A model generated the notes under the pieces. It had not been told where the DNA came from and did no database searches. It saw only the letters and a program-made list of their open reading frames with translations. A DNA stretch of 17,111 nucleotides from RUG343 sp964486215 (GTDB taxonomy: Bacteria; Bacillota_I; Bacilli_A; RF39; UBA660). A program made the position numbers and the translations under genes. Shown in pieces: positions 6,925 through 14,657 of this stretch; within the stretch, counting starts at the first letter, position 1, and every line of letters starts with the position of its first letter. Location of the stretch: the NCBI GenBank assembly GCA_964486215.1, contig CAZALI010000021.1:1-17111 (forward strand), given 5' to 3'.

Positions 6925-7188
6925 ATGAAAGTAAGAAAGATACCATTAAGAACTTGTATAGTTACTAAAGAACAATTACCTAAAAAAGAATTATTAAGAA
7001 TTGTTCGTGATAAAGAAGGAAATGTCTCTGTAGATGAAACAGGAAAAATGAATGGAAGAGGAGCTTATATAAAAAAAGATTTAGCTGTTTTAGAAAAAGC
7101 TCGTAAAAGTAAAGTATTAGAAAAGAAATTAGAATGTATAATAGAGGATAATATATATGAAGAAATAAAAAATATAATAGAAAAGTGA
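6925..7188 (+). CDS. rnpM: RNase P modulator RnpM (YlxR)
   Basis: This 87-residue basic protein is YlxR (DUF448), reported in Bacillus to bind the RNase P RNA and lower RNase P activity, hence RnpM. The family signatures are the opening RKIPLRTCIVTKE (residues 4-16), ELLRIVRDKEG and the GRGAYI motif (44-49). Length is normal. It lies between nusA and infB as in most Firmicutes, but the usual following gene ylxQ, an L7Ae-like protein, is missing. The stop is TGA, evidence that this organism uses the standard bacterial code. Ribosome binding site GGAGTAA overlaps the nusA stop region. Confidence 0.93.
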   Translation: MKVRKIPLRTCIVTKEQLPKKELLRIVRDKEGNVSVDETGKMNGRGAYIKKDLAVLEKARKSKVLEKKLECIIEDNIYEEIKNIIEK

Positions 7189-7198
7189 GGTGTATAAT

Positions 7199-9307
7199 AT
7201 GACTTTAAAAGAATATGCTCTTGATGTTGGAAAAAGTGTTGAAGAAATTCTAGCTTTATGTGAAAGTCTTGATATTAAAGTAGAAAATGAAGATACTGTT
7301 CTTGATGAAATGGATATTGTTGTCCTAGATAATAATATTCCAGAAGATGAAGAAGATTCTACTTCAGAAGAATTTGATGAAGAAGAAGTAGAAGATAAAG
7401 CTGAAGAATTAGCTGAAAACACTAAGTATGATTTAGATGATTCTCATAGTATAGAAAAAGTCAAAAAGAAAACTCCAAGTAAAGAAAATAAGAAAGAATT
7501 CTTAAAAGAAAGAAAACAAATATATAAGCATCGTAAAAAATTACAGAAGAATACTACTAAAGAAGAAAATGTTATTGTTTTCAAAGAAAATAGTACTGTA
7601 AAAGATTTAGCTGATAGCTTAGAAGTATCTGCTACTGAGATAATAAAGAAACTTATGTCTTTAGGTAATATGTTATCTCAAAATGATGTTATTGATTATG
7701 ATACAGCTGAAGTAATTGCTGCTGACTACAATAAAGAATTAAAGAGTGAAGAAACTAGAGATATAGCTAACTTTGAAGCTTATGAAATAAATGATAAAGA
7801 AGAGGACTTACTAGAAAGACCTCCAGTAGTTACTATCATGGGACATGTCGATCATGGTAAGACAACACTTCTAGACTACATTAGAAATACTGATGTAGTA
7901 TCAGGAGAAGCAGGAGGAATTACTCAAGCTATTGGTGCTTACTCAGTTAAGTATAAAGATAAGTCAATCACATTTATTGATACTCCAGGACATGCTGCTT
8001 TTACTGAAATGCGTGCTAGAGGAGCTCAAATAACTGATATTGTAATTATTATAGTTGCTGCTGATGATGGTGTAATGCCACAGACAAAAGAAGCTATTGA
8101 TCATGCTAAAGCTGCCGGAGTACCAATAATAGTTGCTATTAATAAAATCGATAAACCAGATGCTAATGTTGAAAAGACTTTAACCTCACTAACAGAAGCT
8201 GGTCTAACTCCAGAAGAATGGGGTGGAGACGTAATTGTTAATAAGATTTCAGCTAAGAGTGGAGAAGGTGTTAATGAATTACTTGATAATATCTTATTAG
8301 TAGCTGAAATGAATGAATACAAAGCAAATCCATCAAGATATGCAACAGGTACTGTAATAGAAGCCAAGAAAGATGATAAAGTGGGTTCAACTGCTACACT
8401 ATTAATTCAAAGTGGAACACTACGTTTAGGAGATCCAGTAGTTGTTGGTAACTTCTATGGTAAAGTAAGAACACTAAAAAATGATAAAGGACAAAACATA
8501 GTAGAAGCTAAACCATCAACTCCAGTAGAAGTAACTGGTCTATCTGAAGTACCTAATGCTGGAGATAAATTTATGGCTTTCGAATCCGAAAAAGAAGCTA
8601 AGAAAGTAGCTGACGAAAGAGCACTACGTGCTAAAGCAGCTGATACTAACTTCACTGGTATGAGCCTAGAAGATTTATTCAGCCGTATTCAAGAAGGACA
8701 AAAAGAAATTAATGTTGTCTTAAAAGTTGACGTTAATGGTTCTCTAGAAGCTGTTAAAAGTGCTCTAGAAAAGATTGATATTGAAGGTGTCAAAGTAAAA
8801 GTCATTAGAGCTGATGTTGGTGCTGTAACAGAAAGTGATATTGTACTAGCCTCTGCTTCAAATGCCTTAGTAATTGGCTTTAATGTAAGAGCTAATAATA
8901 AGACACTTGATACAGCTAAGAGTTATGGAATTACTATTAAGAATTATGATATTATCTATAAATTAGTAGAAGATATGGAACAAGCTATGAAAGGTATGTT
9001 AGATCCAGAATATGAAGAAAAAGTAGTTGGAGAGCTAGAAATAAGAAAAATATTTAAATACTCTAAAGTTGGTTTAATAGCTGGATGCCATGTCTTAAAT
9101 GGTACTATAAATATTAATAATAAAGCTCGTATTATAAGAGATGGAGTAGTAGTCTATAATGGAGAAGTAAATACTCTACAAAGAGAAAAAGAAAGTGTTA
9201 AAGAAGTAAAGAAAGATATGGATTGTGGTATTACTCTAACTAACTGTCAAGATTATAAAGAAAATGATATTATTGAAGTCTACGAACTAGTAGAGATTAA
9301 AAGGTAG
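7199..9307 (+). CDS. infB: Translation initiation factor IF-2
   Basis: IF-2 is the GTPase that places initiator tRNA on the 30S subunit and promotes subunit joining. The 702-residue protein starts with an IF2_N module (TLKEYALDVGKSVEEI) and a charged acidic/basic linker. A second IF2_N module follows (VKDLADSLEVSATEIIKKL, about 130-150). The GTPase domain has G1 GHVDHGKTT (215-223), the G2 region AGGITQAIGAY, G3 DTPGHAAF, G4 NKID and G5 SAKSGEG. Then come beta-barrel domain II, domain III and the C-terminal fMet-tRNA-binding domain (KVGLIAGCHVLNGTI). Length matches Bacillus IF-2. ATG 7199 is used rather than the in-frame GTG at 7190, since GTGAGGTG (7185-7192) is the ribosome binding site. 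It lies 10 bases after rnpM and 2 bases before rbfA. Confidence 0.98.
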   Translation: MTLKEYALDVGKSVEEILALCESLDIKVENEDTVLDEMDIVVLDNNIPEDEEDSTSEEFDEEEVEDKAEELAENTKYDLDDSHSIEKVKKKTPSKENKKEFLKERKQIYKHRKKLQKNTTKEENVIVFKENSTVKDLADSLEVSATEIIKKLMSLGNMLSQNDVIDYDTAEVIAADYNKELKSEETRDIANFEAYEINDKEEDLLERPPVVTIMGHVDHGKTTLLDYIRNTDVVSGEAGGITQAIGAYSVKYKDKSITFIDTPGHAAFTEMRARGAQITDIVIIIVAADDGVMPQTKEAIDHAKAAGVPIIVAINKIDKPDANVEKTLTSLTEAGLTPEEWGGDVIVNKISAKSGEGVNELLDNILLVAEMNEYKANPSRYATGTVIEAKKDDKVGSTATLLIQSGTLRLGDPVVVGNFYGKVRTLKNDKGQNIVEAKPSTPVEVTGLSEVPNAGDKFMAFESEKEAKKVADERALRAKAADTNFTGMSLEDLFSRIQEGQKEINVVLKVDVNGSLEAVKSALEKIDIEGVKVKVIRADVGAVTESDIVLASASNALVIGFNVRANNKTLDTAKSYGITIKNYDIIYKLVEDMEQAMKGMLDPEYEEKVVGELEIRKIFKYSKVGLIAGCHVLNGTININNKARIIRDGVVVYNGEVNTLQREKESVKEVKKDMDCGITLTNCQDYKENDIIEVYELVEIKR

Positions 9308-9309
9308 TT

Positions 9310-9651
9310 ATGAAGAATATTCGTATTGAAAGATTAAATGATTCTTTTCAAGAAGAAATAAGTAAAATAATCATGACAGAAGTTAAAGATGAAAAATTAA
9401 AATTTGTTACTATCACAGAAGTATCCACATCATCTGATTTAAGTTATGCTAAAGTATACTTTACTTGTCTAGAAGATAAGAAAAGAGAAGAAATTACTGC
9501 TAGTTTAAATAAAGCAGCTCCATTTATTAGAAAATGTTTAGCTCCAATGTATGATATTATGAAAGTACCAGAATTAACTTTTATCTATGATACATCTCTA
9601 GAATATGGTAAACATATAGATGATATAATTGATAATATAAAAGATGAATAA
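9310..9651 (+). CDS. rbfA: 30S ribosome-binding factor RbfA
   Basis: RbfA is a KH-like protein that binds the 30S subunit during late maturation of 16S rRNA. The 113-residue product has the expected order: helix IRIERLNDSFQEEISKIIMTEVKD, strand FVTITEVSTSSDLSYAKVYFT, helix ITASLNKAAPFIRKCLAP, and the signature VPELTFIYDTSLEYGKHIDDII near the C-terminus. In the usual 'LN-A-gfIR' segment a proline follows the alanines (AAPFIR). It starts two bases after the infB stop, within the usual infB-rbfA order, with AAAAGG as weak ribosome binding site, so translation coupled to infB is likely. The next gene overlaps its end by 8 bases. Confidence 0.96.
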   Translation: MKNIRIERLNDSFQEEISKIIMTEVKDEKLKFVTITEVSTSSDLSYAKVYFTCLEDKKREEITASLNKAAPFIRKCLAPMYDIMKVPELTFIYDTSLEYGKHIDDIIDNIKDE

Positions 9652-10216
9652 AGAAAAATATGATGATAGTCCAATATATATACTTTTACTATCATCATTT
9701 ACTATTTTATTTAATACTTTAAGTTATCATAAATTTAATATTTTAAATACTTATATTGTATCGTCATCTTTGTTATTACCAGTCATATTCTATATTCAAA
9801 ACATTATTTTTAATAAATATAGTTTAAAAAAGAATATACTTTCAATCATAATATCCGTTATTAGTACTATTATTTTTAATATCATTATGAATTTCTCTGT
9901 AGGTAAAGATATCTCATCAAATATTTTTACTATTAATATCATGATATTATTTATATCTAGTTTTATAAATTTAGTTATTTTTAATTTTATAAAATATGAA
10001 ACTAAAGAAACATATATCTTAGTACTTATAAGTTATTTATTAGTACAAATAATTTATCATCTAATATATGTAATATTTAATTTAGATAGAATAGTATTAA
10101 AGAATTATTATAAAGAATATTTATTAGTAATATTAATTGAATTTCTAATAGTAATAATTGTATCTATTATAGATAAAATAACTATAAGAAAACCAAAAGT
10201 CATTAGTAAGAACTAA
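9644..10216 (+). CDS. Polytopic membrane protein, unknown function
   Basis: The 190-residue product is almost entirely hydrophobic (Ile/Leu/Phe/Asn-rich) with about five or six membrane segments: about 11-29, 36-55, 63-85, 93-113, 121-145 and 158-176. It ends in a short Lys/Arg tail. There is no recognisable catalytic motif. The arrangement of an Asn-rich first hairpin and a conserved-looking LLPVIFYIQNIIFNKYSLKKN loop faintly recalls small VUT/ECF-type uptake proteins, but I would not name it on that. It overlaps rbfA by 8 bases (ATGAATAA), so it is probably translated by coupling at the end of the nusA operon. Its last codons lie in the stem of the terminator that follows. Co-transcription with ribosome genes need not mean shared function. 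Confidence 0.7.
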   Translation: MNKEKYDDSPIYILLLSSFTILFNTLSYHKFNILNTYIVSSSLLLPVIFYIQNIIFNKYSLKKNILSIIISVISTIIFNIIMNFSVGKDISSNIFTINIMILFISSFINLVIFNFIKYETKETYILVLISYLLVQIIYHLIYVIFNLDRIVLKNYYKEYLLVILIEFLIVIIVSIIDKITIRKPKVISKN

Positions 10217-10227
10217 TGACTTTTTTA
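10195..10227 (+). terminator. Bidirectional terminator between converging operons
   Basis: A perfect 13-bp stem (AAAAGTCATTAGT at 10195-10207, loop AAGA, complement at 10212-10224) is followed by six T on the plus strand and a TTTT-rich run on the minus strand. It contains the stop codon of the 9644 gene and abuts the stop codon of the minus-strand protease gene, so it probably ends transcription from both sides. Confidence 0.9.
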
Positions 10228-10899
10228 TATAATAATAGAAATACCTATTAAAAGAACATTATGCAGAGTATGGAATATATAACTAGTAAAGAAAGTATTT
10301 GTCTTATAATAAGCTATCATAAAACAAGCTCCAAAACTACCATATGGAATAATATATAGAAAATCAACTAAACTATTAGCTGTACCATATACATGTAAGA
10401 AACCAAATACTAATCCACTTAGTAATACACAAAGAACTTTGTGATTATTAAAGAGATTTTTAAAAGCTTTTCTAAAAGTTATCTCTTCATTAAATGGAGC
10501 CATAATACCAGCATCTATAAACATAACTAGAGGTAGAGCAGTTATCATCTTTTGAACTATCTTTTCATTACCAGCACCAGTACCTTTAAATACTACTGAT
10601 ATTAAGATATTAGAACTAAGCATAATAATAAAACCAAGTATCCAAAAGATAAAACCAGTATTTAAACACTCAAGTTTTTTCTTACTGAATATTTTCCATT
10701 CTTTTCTAAGCTCATCTCTATACATAAAGTATAAAATAAATAGACAAATAACAGTAGAAAAAGCTGACAATAAAACTCTTATCTTAGGCGTAATATTCTT
10801 AATATTAAATAACATCACAGGTATATATTGTAGATAATTACTATAATAAAATATTAAGAATGTACATAGACTTTTAATTATATTACTGATTCTTTTCAT
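10225..10899 (-). CDS. CPBP-family intramembrane glutamic endopeptidase
   Basis: This is a 224-residue membrane protein of the CPBP (CAAX protease and bacteriocin-processing, 'Abi') family, intramembrane proteases related to eukaryotic Rce1. All three family motifs are visible: NEEITFR (E138, E139, R143; the EExxxR motif), FGFLH (H169) and HTLHN (H210, N214). About six to eight hydrophobic segments surround them. Family members can process peptides, serve in bacteriocin self-immunity, or act on membrane partners; the substrate here is unknown. The start codon overlaps the end of the upstream gene by 4 bases (ATGA), so it is coupled to the 10896-11462 gene. No bacteriocin precursor is seen nearby. 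The family call is strong. Confidence 0.88.
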   Translation of the reverse strand: MKRISNIIKSLCTFLIFYYSNYLQYIPVMLFNIKNITPKIRVLLSAFSTVICLFILYFMYRDELRKEWKIFSKKKLECLNTGFIFWILGFIIMLSSNILISVVFKGTGAGNEKIVQKMITALPLVMFIDAGIMAPFNEEITFRKAFKNLFNNHKVLCVLLSGLVFGFLHVYGTANSLVDFLYIIPYGSFGACFMIAYYKTNTFFTSYIFHTLHNVLLIGISIII

Positions 10900-11462
10900 A
10901 AGTTATTCTCCAAAACATCATTCATAAATTTATCATTACTAGTTAATATATTTCTTTCATCTATAAATTTAATTAATTCTTCTTTAACAGTACCACAATA
11001 GTTATTTAGTAAACTTTTAGATATTCTTTTATTATCTTGTACATTACAAGTTAAACTATTATCTTGATACATACCAGATAATGCAAGCATAGAATAGTCT
11101 GTATTATTCATAATTAAATATTCATATGTAGTTTTTTTATTTTCAAAATTATATATTATTGTCAATGTATTATTAATATCAGTCTCTTTAGTAAATAAAT
11201 ATTTATAAATAAAATTATTACTTTCAGGTGAAATAGTATATTCTTTATACTCATCTAAAAAACCAGCATCAGTCTTATCATAATATTCATCAAATGTATT
11301 ATTAGTAAGTACTTTACTGTAGTTTCCAACTTCAACTTTATCTTTAATATAGCCATTTTTATTTAAAAATTTAACAGTAGAAGGACTAATAAAAGTATAA
11401 ATTAAGTATCCAACTACTATAGCTATAATAATAGCAATCCCAATAATAATATTCTTTTTCAT
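10896..11462 (-). CDS. Membrane-anchored extracytoplasmic protein, unknown function
   Basis: This is a 188-residue protein with a short basic N-terminus and one membrane segment (about residues 5-25), then a soluble domain of about 160 residues, probably outside the membrane. It has no lipobox. Two cysteines (C139 and C156) flank a Lys/Asn-rich stretch and could form a disulfide. The segments LTIIYNFENKKTTYEYLI and TIKFIDE-like helix at the C-terminus suggest an alpha/beta fold; no family is recognised. Its gene overlaps the CPBP protease gene by 4 bases, so the two proteins are probably made together. Being a regulator or substrate of the protease is possible but not shown. Start: GGAG lies 10 bases upstream. 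Confidence 0.75.
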   Translation of the reverse strand: MKKNIIIGIAIIIAIVVGYLIYTFISPSTVKFLNKNGYIKDKVEVGNYSKVLTNNTFDEYYDKTDAGFLDEYKEYTISPESNNFIYKYLFTKETDINNTLTIIYNFENKKTTYEYLIMNNTDYSMLALSGMYQDNSLTCNVQDNKRISKSLLNNYCGTVKEELIKFIDERNILTSNDKFMNDVLENNL

Positions 11463-11485
11463 ATTCCCAACTCCATTATAAAAAT

Positions 11486-11494
11486 ATTATATCA
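11486..11494 (-). promoter_or_regulatory. Extended -10 promoter of the minus-strand protease operon
   Basis: On the minus strand TGATATAAT is an exact extended -10 element, ending 23 bases before the ATG at 11462. A second TATAAT lies closer, at 11475-11480. The interval 11463-11556 is a divergent promoter region; on the plus strand TATAAT occurs at 11511-11516 and 11537-11542, either of which could serve the 11557 gene. Confidence 0.5.
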
Positions 11495-11556
11495 TTAATT
11501 AAAAAAGATGTATAATAAAATTATGAAGTATAACTATATAATTGGGAAGTGATAGT

Positions 11557-12033
11557 ATGAAAAAAGAAGATAAATTAAACTTAGTATATCCTGTTAGTTA
11601 TGAAATTAAAGAAACAAATAACTATTATGATCCATTTGATAGACATAAACTAAAAGATAGAGATGAAATAAGTATAATGCCTGATTGTGAGTATAAATTA
11701 CAATTCGAAGGAATAGACTTACAGACTGGAGAAGATGTCTACCATACTAGTACCTATATAAATAGTTGGGAAAATATAACATATTATGATCCAGTATTTA
11801 AAAAGTATCACGTCTTATTCACATCTCATATAGATGACTGCTATACGAATGCTAAATACATTAAAGAAAGAAAAGTAAGATATAGTAATGTTTTATATGA
11901 ATACTTTAAATTGGTAGTTGAAAGAAAAGACTCTGAAGAAATTATTAAAACTATGATGAGTAATTATAATCCAAGAAAAGCTAAAGTAAAGAAAAAAACT
12001 AAAATTAAGATTGCCAAAAAGAAAAAAATATAA
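11557..12033 (+). CDS. Hypothetical protein with lysine-rich tail
   Basis: The 158-residue product is soluble and rich in Tyr, Asp and Lys. A beta-rich body (YPVSYEIKETNNYYDPFDRHKLKDRD, then EYKLQFEGIDLQTGEDVY) is followed by a helix (RYSNVLYEYFKLVVERKDSEEIIKTMM) and a strongly basic tail of about 20 residues, mostly Lys. The tail could bind nucleic acid, but that is inference. No family is recognised. The ATG at 11557 with GGGAAGTGAT upstream is better than an in-frame TTG at 11542. Its 3' end carries the -35 and -10 boxes of the rpsO promoter. No terminator follows it, so some rpsO transcription may come from here. Confidence 0.7.
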   Translation: MKKEDKLNLVYPVSYEIKETNNYYDPFDRHKLKDRDEISIMPDCEYKLQFEGIDLQTGEDVYHTSTYINSWENITYYDPVFKKYHVLFTSHIDDCYTNAKYIKERKVRYSNVLYEYFKLVVERKDSEEIIKTMMSNYNPRKAKVKKKTKIKIAKKKKI

Positions 12034-12039
12034 TATAAT
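12011..12039 (+). promoter_or_regulatory. Promoter of rpsO-pnp
   Basis: TTGCCA (12011-12016), a 17-base spacer and TATAAT (12034-12039) are a near-consensus sigma-A promoter. An overlapping TATAAT begins at 12029. The -35 box lies within the last codons of the upstream gene. Transcription should start near 12046. Confidence 0.8.
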
Positions 12040-12045
12040 ATCTAT

Positions 12046-12118
12046 GTTGCTATGGCGAGGTAGTGGAATCTTCCGACCTTTACTTGGCTATAGTGTATTA
12101 AAAGAAAGGAAGTGTATT
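12046..12118 (+). promoter_or_regulatory. Structured rpsO leader, possible S15 autoregulatory element
   Basis: The roughly 73-base leader is much more G/C-rich than other gaps here and folds. An outer stem CTATGGC (12050-12056) pairs with GCTATAG (12087-12093), with one G-U pair. An inner stem GAGGT (12057-12061) pairs with ACCTT (12076-12080), topped by GGA/TCC. An alternative inner pairing AGGTA (12058-12062) with TACTT (12081-12085) excludes the first one. Ribosomal protein S15 represses its own mRNA through leader structures in several bacterial phyla, including Firmicutes, so this is a good candidate. I cannot assign it to a specific known S15 leader class. The ribosome binding site AAAGGAAGTG follows unpaired. 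Confidence 0.6.
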
Positions 12119-12388
12119 ATGGCTTTAACAAAAGAAGCTAAAGCAAAATTAATTAAAGATTTTGCTAAAAGCAAAAACGATACTGGTTCAACTGAAGTTC
12201 AAATAGCTATTTTAACTGAAGAAATTAATAACTTAACTAATCACTTAAAAGAGCATAAGCATGATTATCATTCTAATCGTGGACTTCTAAAGAAAGTTGG
12301 ACAAAGAAAGAACTTACTTAAGTATCTTGCTAAGAAAGACATCAAGAGTTATCGTGAAGTTATTAAAAAATTAGGATTAAGAAAGTAG
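12119..12388 (+). CDS. rpsO: 30S ribosomal protein S15
   Basis: S15 is a primary binder of the central domain of 16S rRNA and contacts 23S rRNA in the 70S ribosome. The 89-residue protein has the normal length and family sequence: LIKDFAKSKNDTGSTEVQIA, LTNHLKEHKHDYHSNRGLL and GQRKNLLKYLAKKD, with rRNA-contacting His, Asp and Ser residues of the HxxDxxSxRGL region in place. The ATG at 12119 is preceded by AGGAAGTG. A longer reading frame going back to 12011 is not used, because it would cover the promoter and leader. The gene is followed by a terminator-like hairpin and then pnp, the conserved bacterial order. Confidence 0.98.
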   Translation: MALTKEAKAKLIKDFAKSKNDTGSTEVQIAILTEEINNLTNHLKEHKHDYHSNRGLLKKVGQRKNLLKYLAKKDIKSYREVIKKLGLRK

Positions 12389-12415
12389 ACACATTTTTTC
12401 GGTGTCTATTTTTTT
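12386..12415 (+). terminator. Hairpin with U-tract between rpsO and pnp
   Basis: TAGACAC (12386-12392, starting at the rpsO stop codon), a 9-base loop and GTGTCTA (12402-12408) form a 7-bp stem followed by seven T. Only 14 bases separate it from pnp and no separate pnp promoter is seen, so it is probably a partial terminator that pnp transcription reads through. Confidence 0.75.
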
Positions 12416-12429
12416 GGAAAGGATTATAT

Positions 12430-14595
12430 ATGAAGAAATTTGAATTGGATTTTCATGGTAAGAAAATAATTGTAGAACATGGAGAACTAGCTAAGCAAGC
12501 TGATGGAGCAGTACTTGTTAGATATGGAGATACTGTTGTATTAAGTGTAGCTGTTGTAAGTAAAACAGTTAACTTATTATCAGACTTTTTTCCATTAACA
12601 GTTAATTATCGTGAAAAATTATACTCAGTAGGAAAAATACCAGGTGGATTTATTAAGAGAGAGGGAAGACCAAGTGATTCCGCAACACTAGCTTCTCGTA
12701 TGATTGATAGACCAATGAGGCCATTATTCCCAGAAGGATTTAAGAATGAAGTACAAGTTATCTCAACTGTTCTATCAGTAGATCAAGATTGTTCACCAGA
12801 ACTAGCTGCTATGTTAGGATCATCTCTAGCTGTATCTATTTCTAAGATTCCATTTGATGGACCAATAGCTGGCGTTAAAGTAGGATTAATAAATGATAAA
12901 TTAGTAATTAATCCAGGTGCAGAAGAATTAGAAGACTCTCTACTAGACTTAACAGTAGCTGGTACTAAAGATGCTATCAATATGGTTGAATCATCTGCTC
13001 ATGAATTATCAGAAGAAACTATGTTAGAAGCATTAATGTTAGCTCATAAAGAAATTAAGAAGTTAATTAAATTTGAAAATGATATTATTAAAAAGATTGG
13101 TGTAGAAAAGATGGAGTATGAAACTCTAACTCCAGAAGATGAATTAGTAGAAGAAATTACTAATAAGATAGAAAAGAAATTATATAAAGCTCTACACTTA
13201 AAAGAAAAATTAAAGAGAAATGATGCTATAGATACTATAAAAGAAGATTTATTAGAAGAATATAATACTAAGTATGAAGATGAATTAAAACCAGATGAAT
13301 TAAAAGAATTACTTGCTAAAGTGGACTTAGTATTTGAATCTCTTCAATATAAATTATTTAGAAGTATCGTTGTTGATGAAGGTATAAGACCAGATGGAAG
13401 AAAGAAAGATGAAATAAGAAAGTTAAGTGCTGATATAGACTTACTTCCAAGAACACATGGTTCAGCTCTATTTACTAGAGGAGAGACACAAAGTCTTTCA
13501 ACTGTAACTCTAGGTGCTCTAGGAGAACATCAAGTAATAGATGATTTAGGTCTAGAAGATCAAAAGAGATTTATGCTTCACTATAACTTCCCACAATTTG
13601 CTGTAGGTGAAACAGGAAGATATGGAGCTCCAGGAAGAAGAGAAATAGGACATGGTGCTCTAGGAGAAAAAGCCTTATCTCCAATCATTCCTAGTGAAGA
13701 AAAATTCCCATATACAATTAGAGTTGTATCAGAAATTCTAGAATCAAACGGATCATCTTCCCAAGCTTCAATTACTGCTGGTTGTATGGCTCTAATGACT
13801 GCTGGTGTTCCAATAAAAGCTCCAGTTGCTGGTATTGCTATGGGCTTAATTACTAATAATGATGATTATACTATTTTGACTGATATTCAAGGTATGGAGG
13901 ATCACTTAGGTGATATGGACTTCAAAGTAGCTGGTTCTAAAGAAGGAATAACTGCTCTACAAATGGATATTAAGATTAAAGGTATTACTGAAAATATTCT
14001 AAAAGAAGCTTTAGCTCAAGCTAAAAAAGCTCGTATGGAAATATTAAAATTAGTAGAAAAAACTATTAAAGAGCCAAGAAAAGAAGTATCTAAATATGCT
14101 CCTAAGATGGAAACATTTATGATAGATCCAGCTAAGATCAAAGATGTTATTGGTCGTGGAGGAGAAACTATTACTAAGATTATCTGTGATTCATCTGATG
14201 TAACTGAAGTAACTAATGTTAATGCTGTAAAGATTGATATTGAAGACGATGGTCAAGTAATTATCTATCATACAGATCAAGATATAATTGATAAAGCTCG
14301 TCAAATGATAGAAGATATTGTTCGTGAAGTAGAACCAGGAAAGATCTATAGTGCTAAAGTTATTAAAGTAGAAGACTTTGGTTGCTTTATAGAATTATGG
14401 CCTGGTTGTGAAGGAATGGTTCATATCTCTCAACTAGCTCACGAAAGAGTAAACAAAGTAACTGATGTTGTTAATGTCGGAGATGAAATACTAGTTAAGG
14501 CTCTAGGTAAAGATAAGAGAGGAAGAGAAGATTTCTCTCGTAAAGAAGCTCTACCTAAACCAAAGAAGAAAGAAAAGAAAGAAGAAAATGTCTAA
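12430..14595 (+). CDS. pnp: Polynucleotide phosphorylase
   Basis: PNPase degrades RNA 3' to 5' using phosphate, releasing nucleoside diphosphates, and is a main mRNA-decay exonuclease in the cytoplasm. The 721-residue protein is full length. It has a first RNase PH domain (GAVLVRYGDTVVLSVAV; FFPLTVNYREKLYSVGKIPGGFIKREGRPSD), a helical linker, and a second RNase PH domain (RTHGSALFTRGETQSL; YNFPQFAVGETGR). The active-site segment DHLGDMDFKVAG contains the two catalytic aspartates. A KH domain (IGRGGETI, near residue 575) and an S1 domain (about 635-705) follow. The short C-terminal tail is Lys/Glu-rich. The segment before SRK reads GREDF where homologues usually have RINL. GGAAAGGAT is the ribosome binding site. 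It is likely transcribed by readthrough from rpsO. Confidence 0.98.
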   Translation: MKKFELDFHGKKIIVEHGELAKQADGAVLVRYGDTVVLSVAVVSKTVNLLSDFFPLTVNYREKLYSVGKIPGGFIKREGRPSDSATLASRMIDRPMRPLFPEGFKNEVQVISTVLSVDQDCSPELAAMLGSSLAVSISKIPFDGPIAGVKVGLINDKLVINPGAEELEDSLLDLTVAGTKDAINMVESSAHELSEETMLEALMLAHKEIKKLIKFENDIIKKIGVEKMEYETLTPEDELVEEITNKIEKKLYKALHLKEKLKRNDAIDTIKEDLLEEYNTKYEDELKPDELKELLAKVDLVFESLQYKLFRSIVVDEGIRPDGRKKDEIRKLSADIDLLPRTHGSALFTRGETQSLSTVTLGALGEHQVIDDLGLEDQKRFMLHYNFPQFAVGETGRYGAPGRREIGHGALGEKALSPIIPSEEKFPYTIRVVSEILESNGSSSQASITAGCMALMTAGVPIKAPVAGIAMGLITNNDDYTILTDIQGMEDHLGDMDFKVAGSKEGITALQMDIKIKGITENILKEALAQAKKARMEILKLVEKTIKEPRKEVSKYAPKMETFMIDPAKIKDVIGRGGETITKIICDSSDVTEVTNVNAVKIDIEDDGQVIIYHTDQDIIDKARQMIEDIVREVEPGKIYSAKVIKVEDFGCFIELWPGCEGMVHISQLAHERVNKVTDVVNVGDEILVKALGKDKRGREDFSRKEALPKPKKKEKKEENV

Positions 14596-14617
14596 TTTGG
14601 CATTTTCTCTTTTTTTT
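14583..14617 (+). terminator. Intrinsic terminator of pnp
   Basis: AGAAAATG (14583-14590) pairs with CATTTTCT (14601-14608), with two more possible inner pairs. The loop contains the pnp stop codon, and a T-tract follows to 14617. Confidence 0.8.
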
Positions 14618-14632
14618 ATCCATAAATTATTC

Positions 14633-14638
14633 TATAAT
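14633..14638 (+). promoter_or_regulatory. -10 box of the TMEM43-pilin operon
   Basis: TATAAT ends 19 bases before the ATG at 14658, with GAGGTGA (14647-14653) as ribosome binding site. No good -35 box is seen, as the expected position falls in the T-tract of the pnp terminator. Confidence 0.5.
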
Positions 14639-14657
14639 ACATAATAGAGGTGAGATA

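Noticed and set aside
7193..7198. TATAAT directly before the infB start codon
   Set aside because: It would place the transcription start inside the coding region; it lies within the spacer between ribosome binding site and ATG of an operon gene, so it is chance in A/T-rich DNA.
12011..12118. N-terminal extension of S15 back to 12011
   Set aside because: The extension covers a near-consensus promoter and a folded leader, does not resemble S15, and the standard 89-residue S15 starts at 12119 with a good ribosome binding site.
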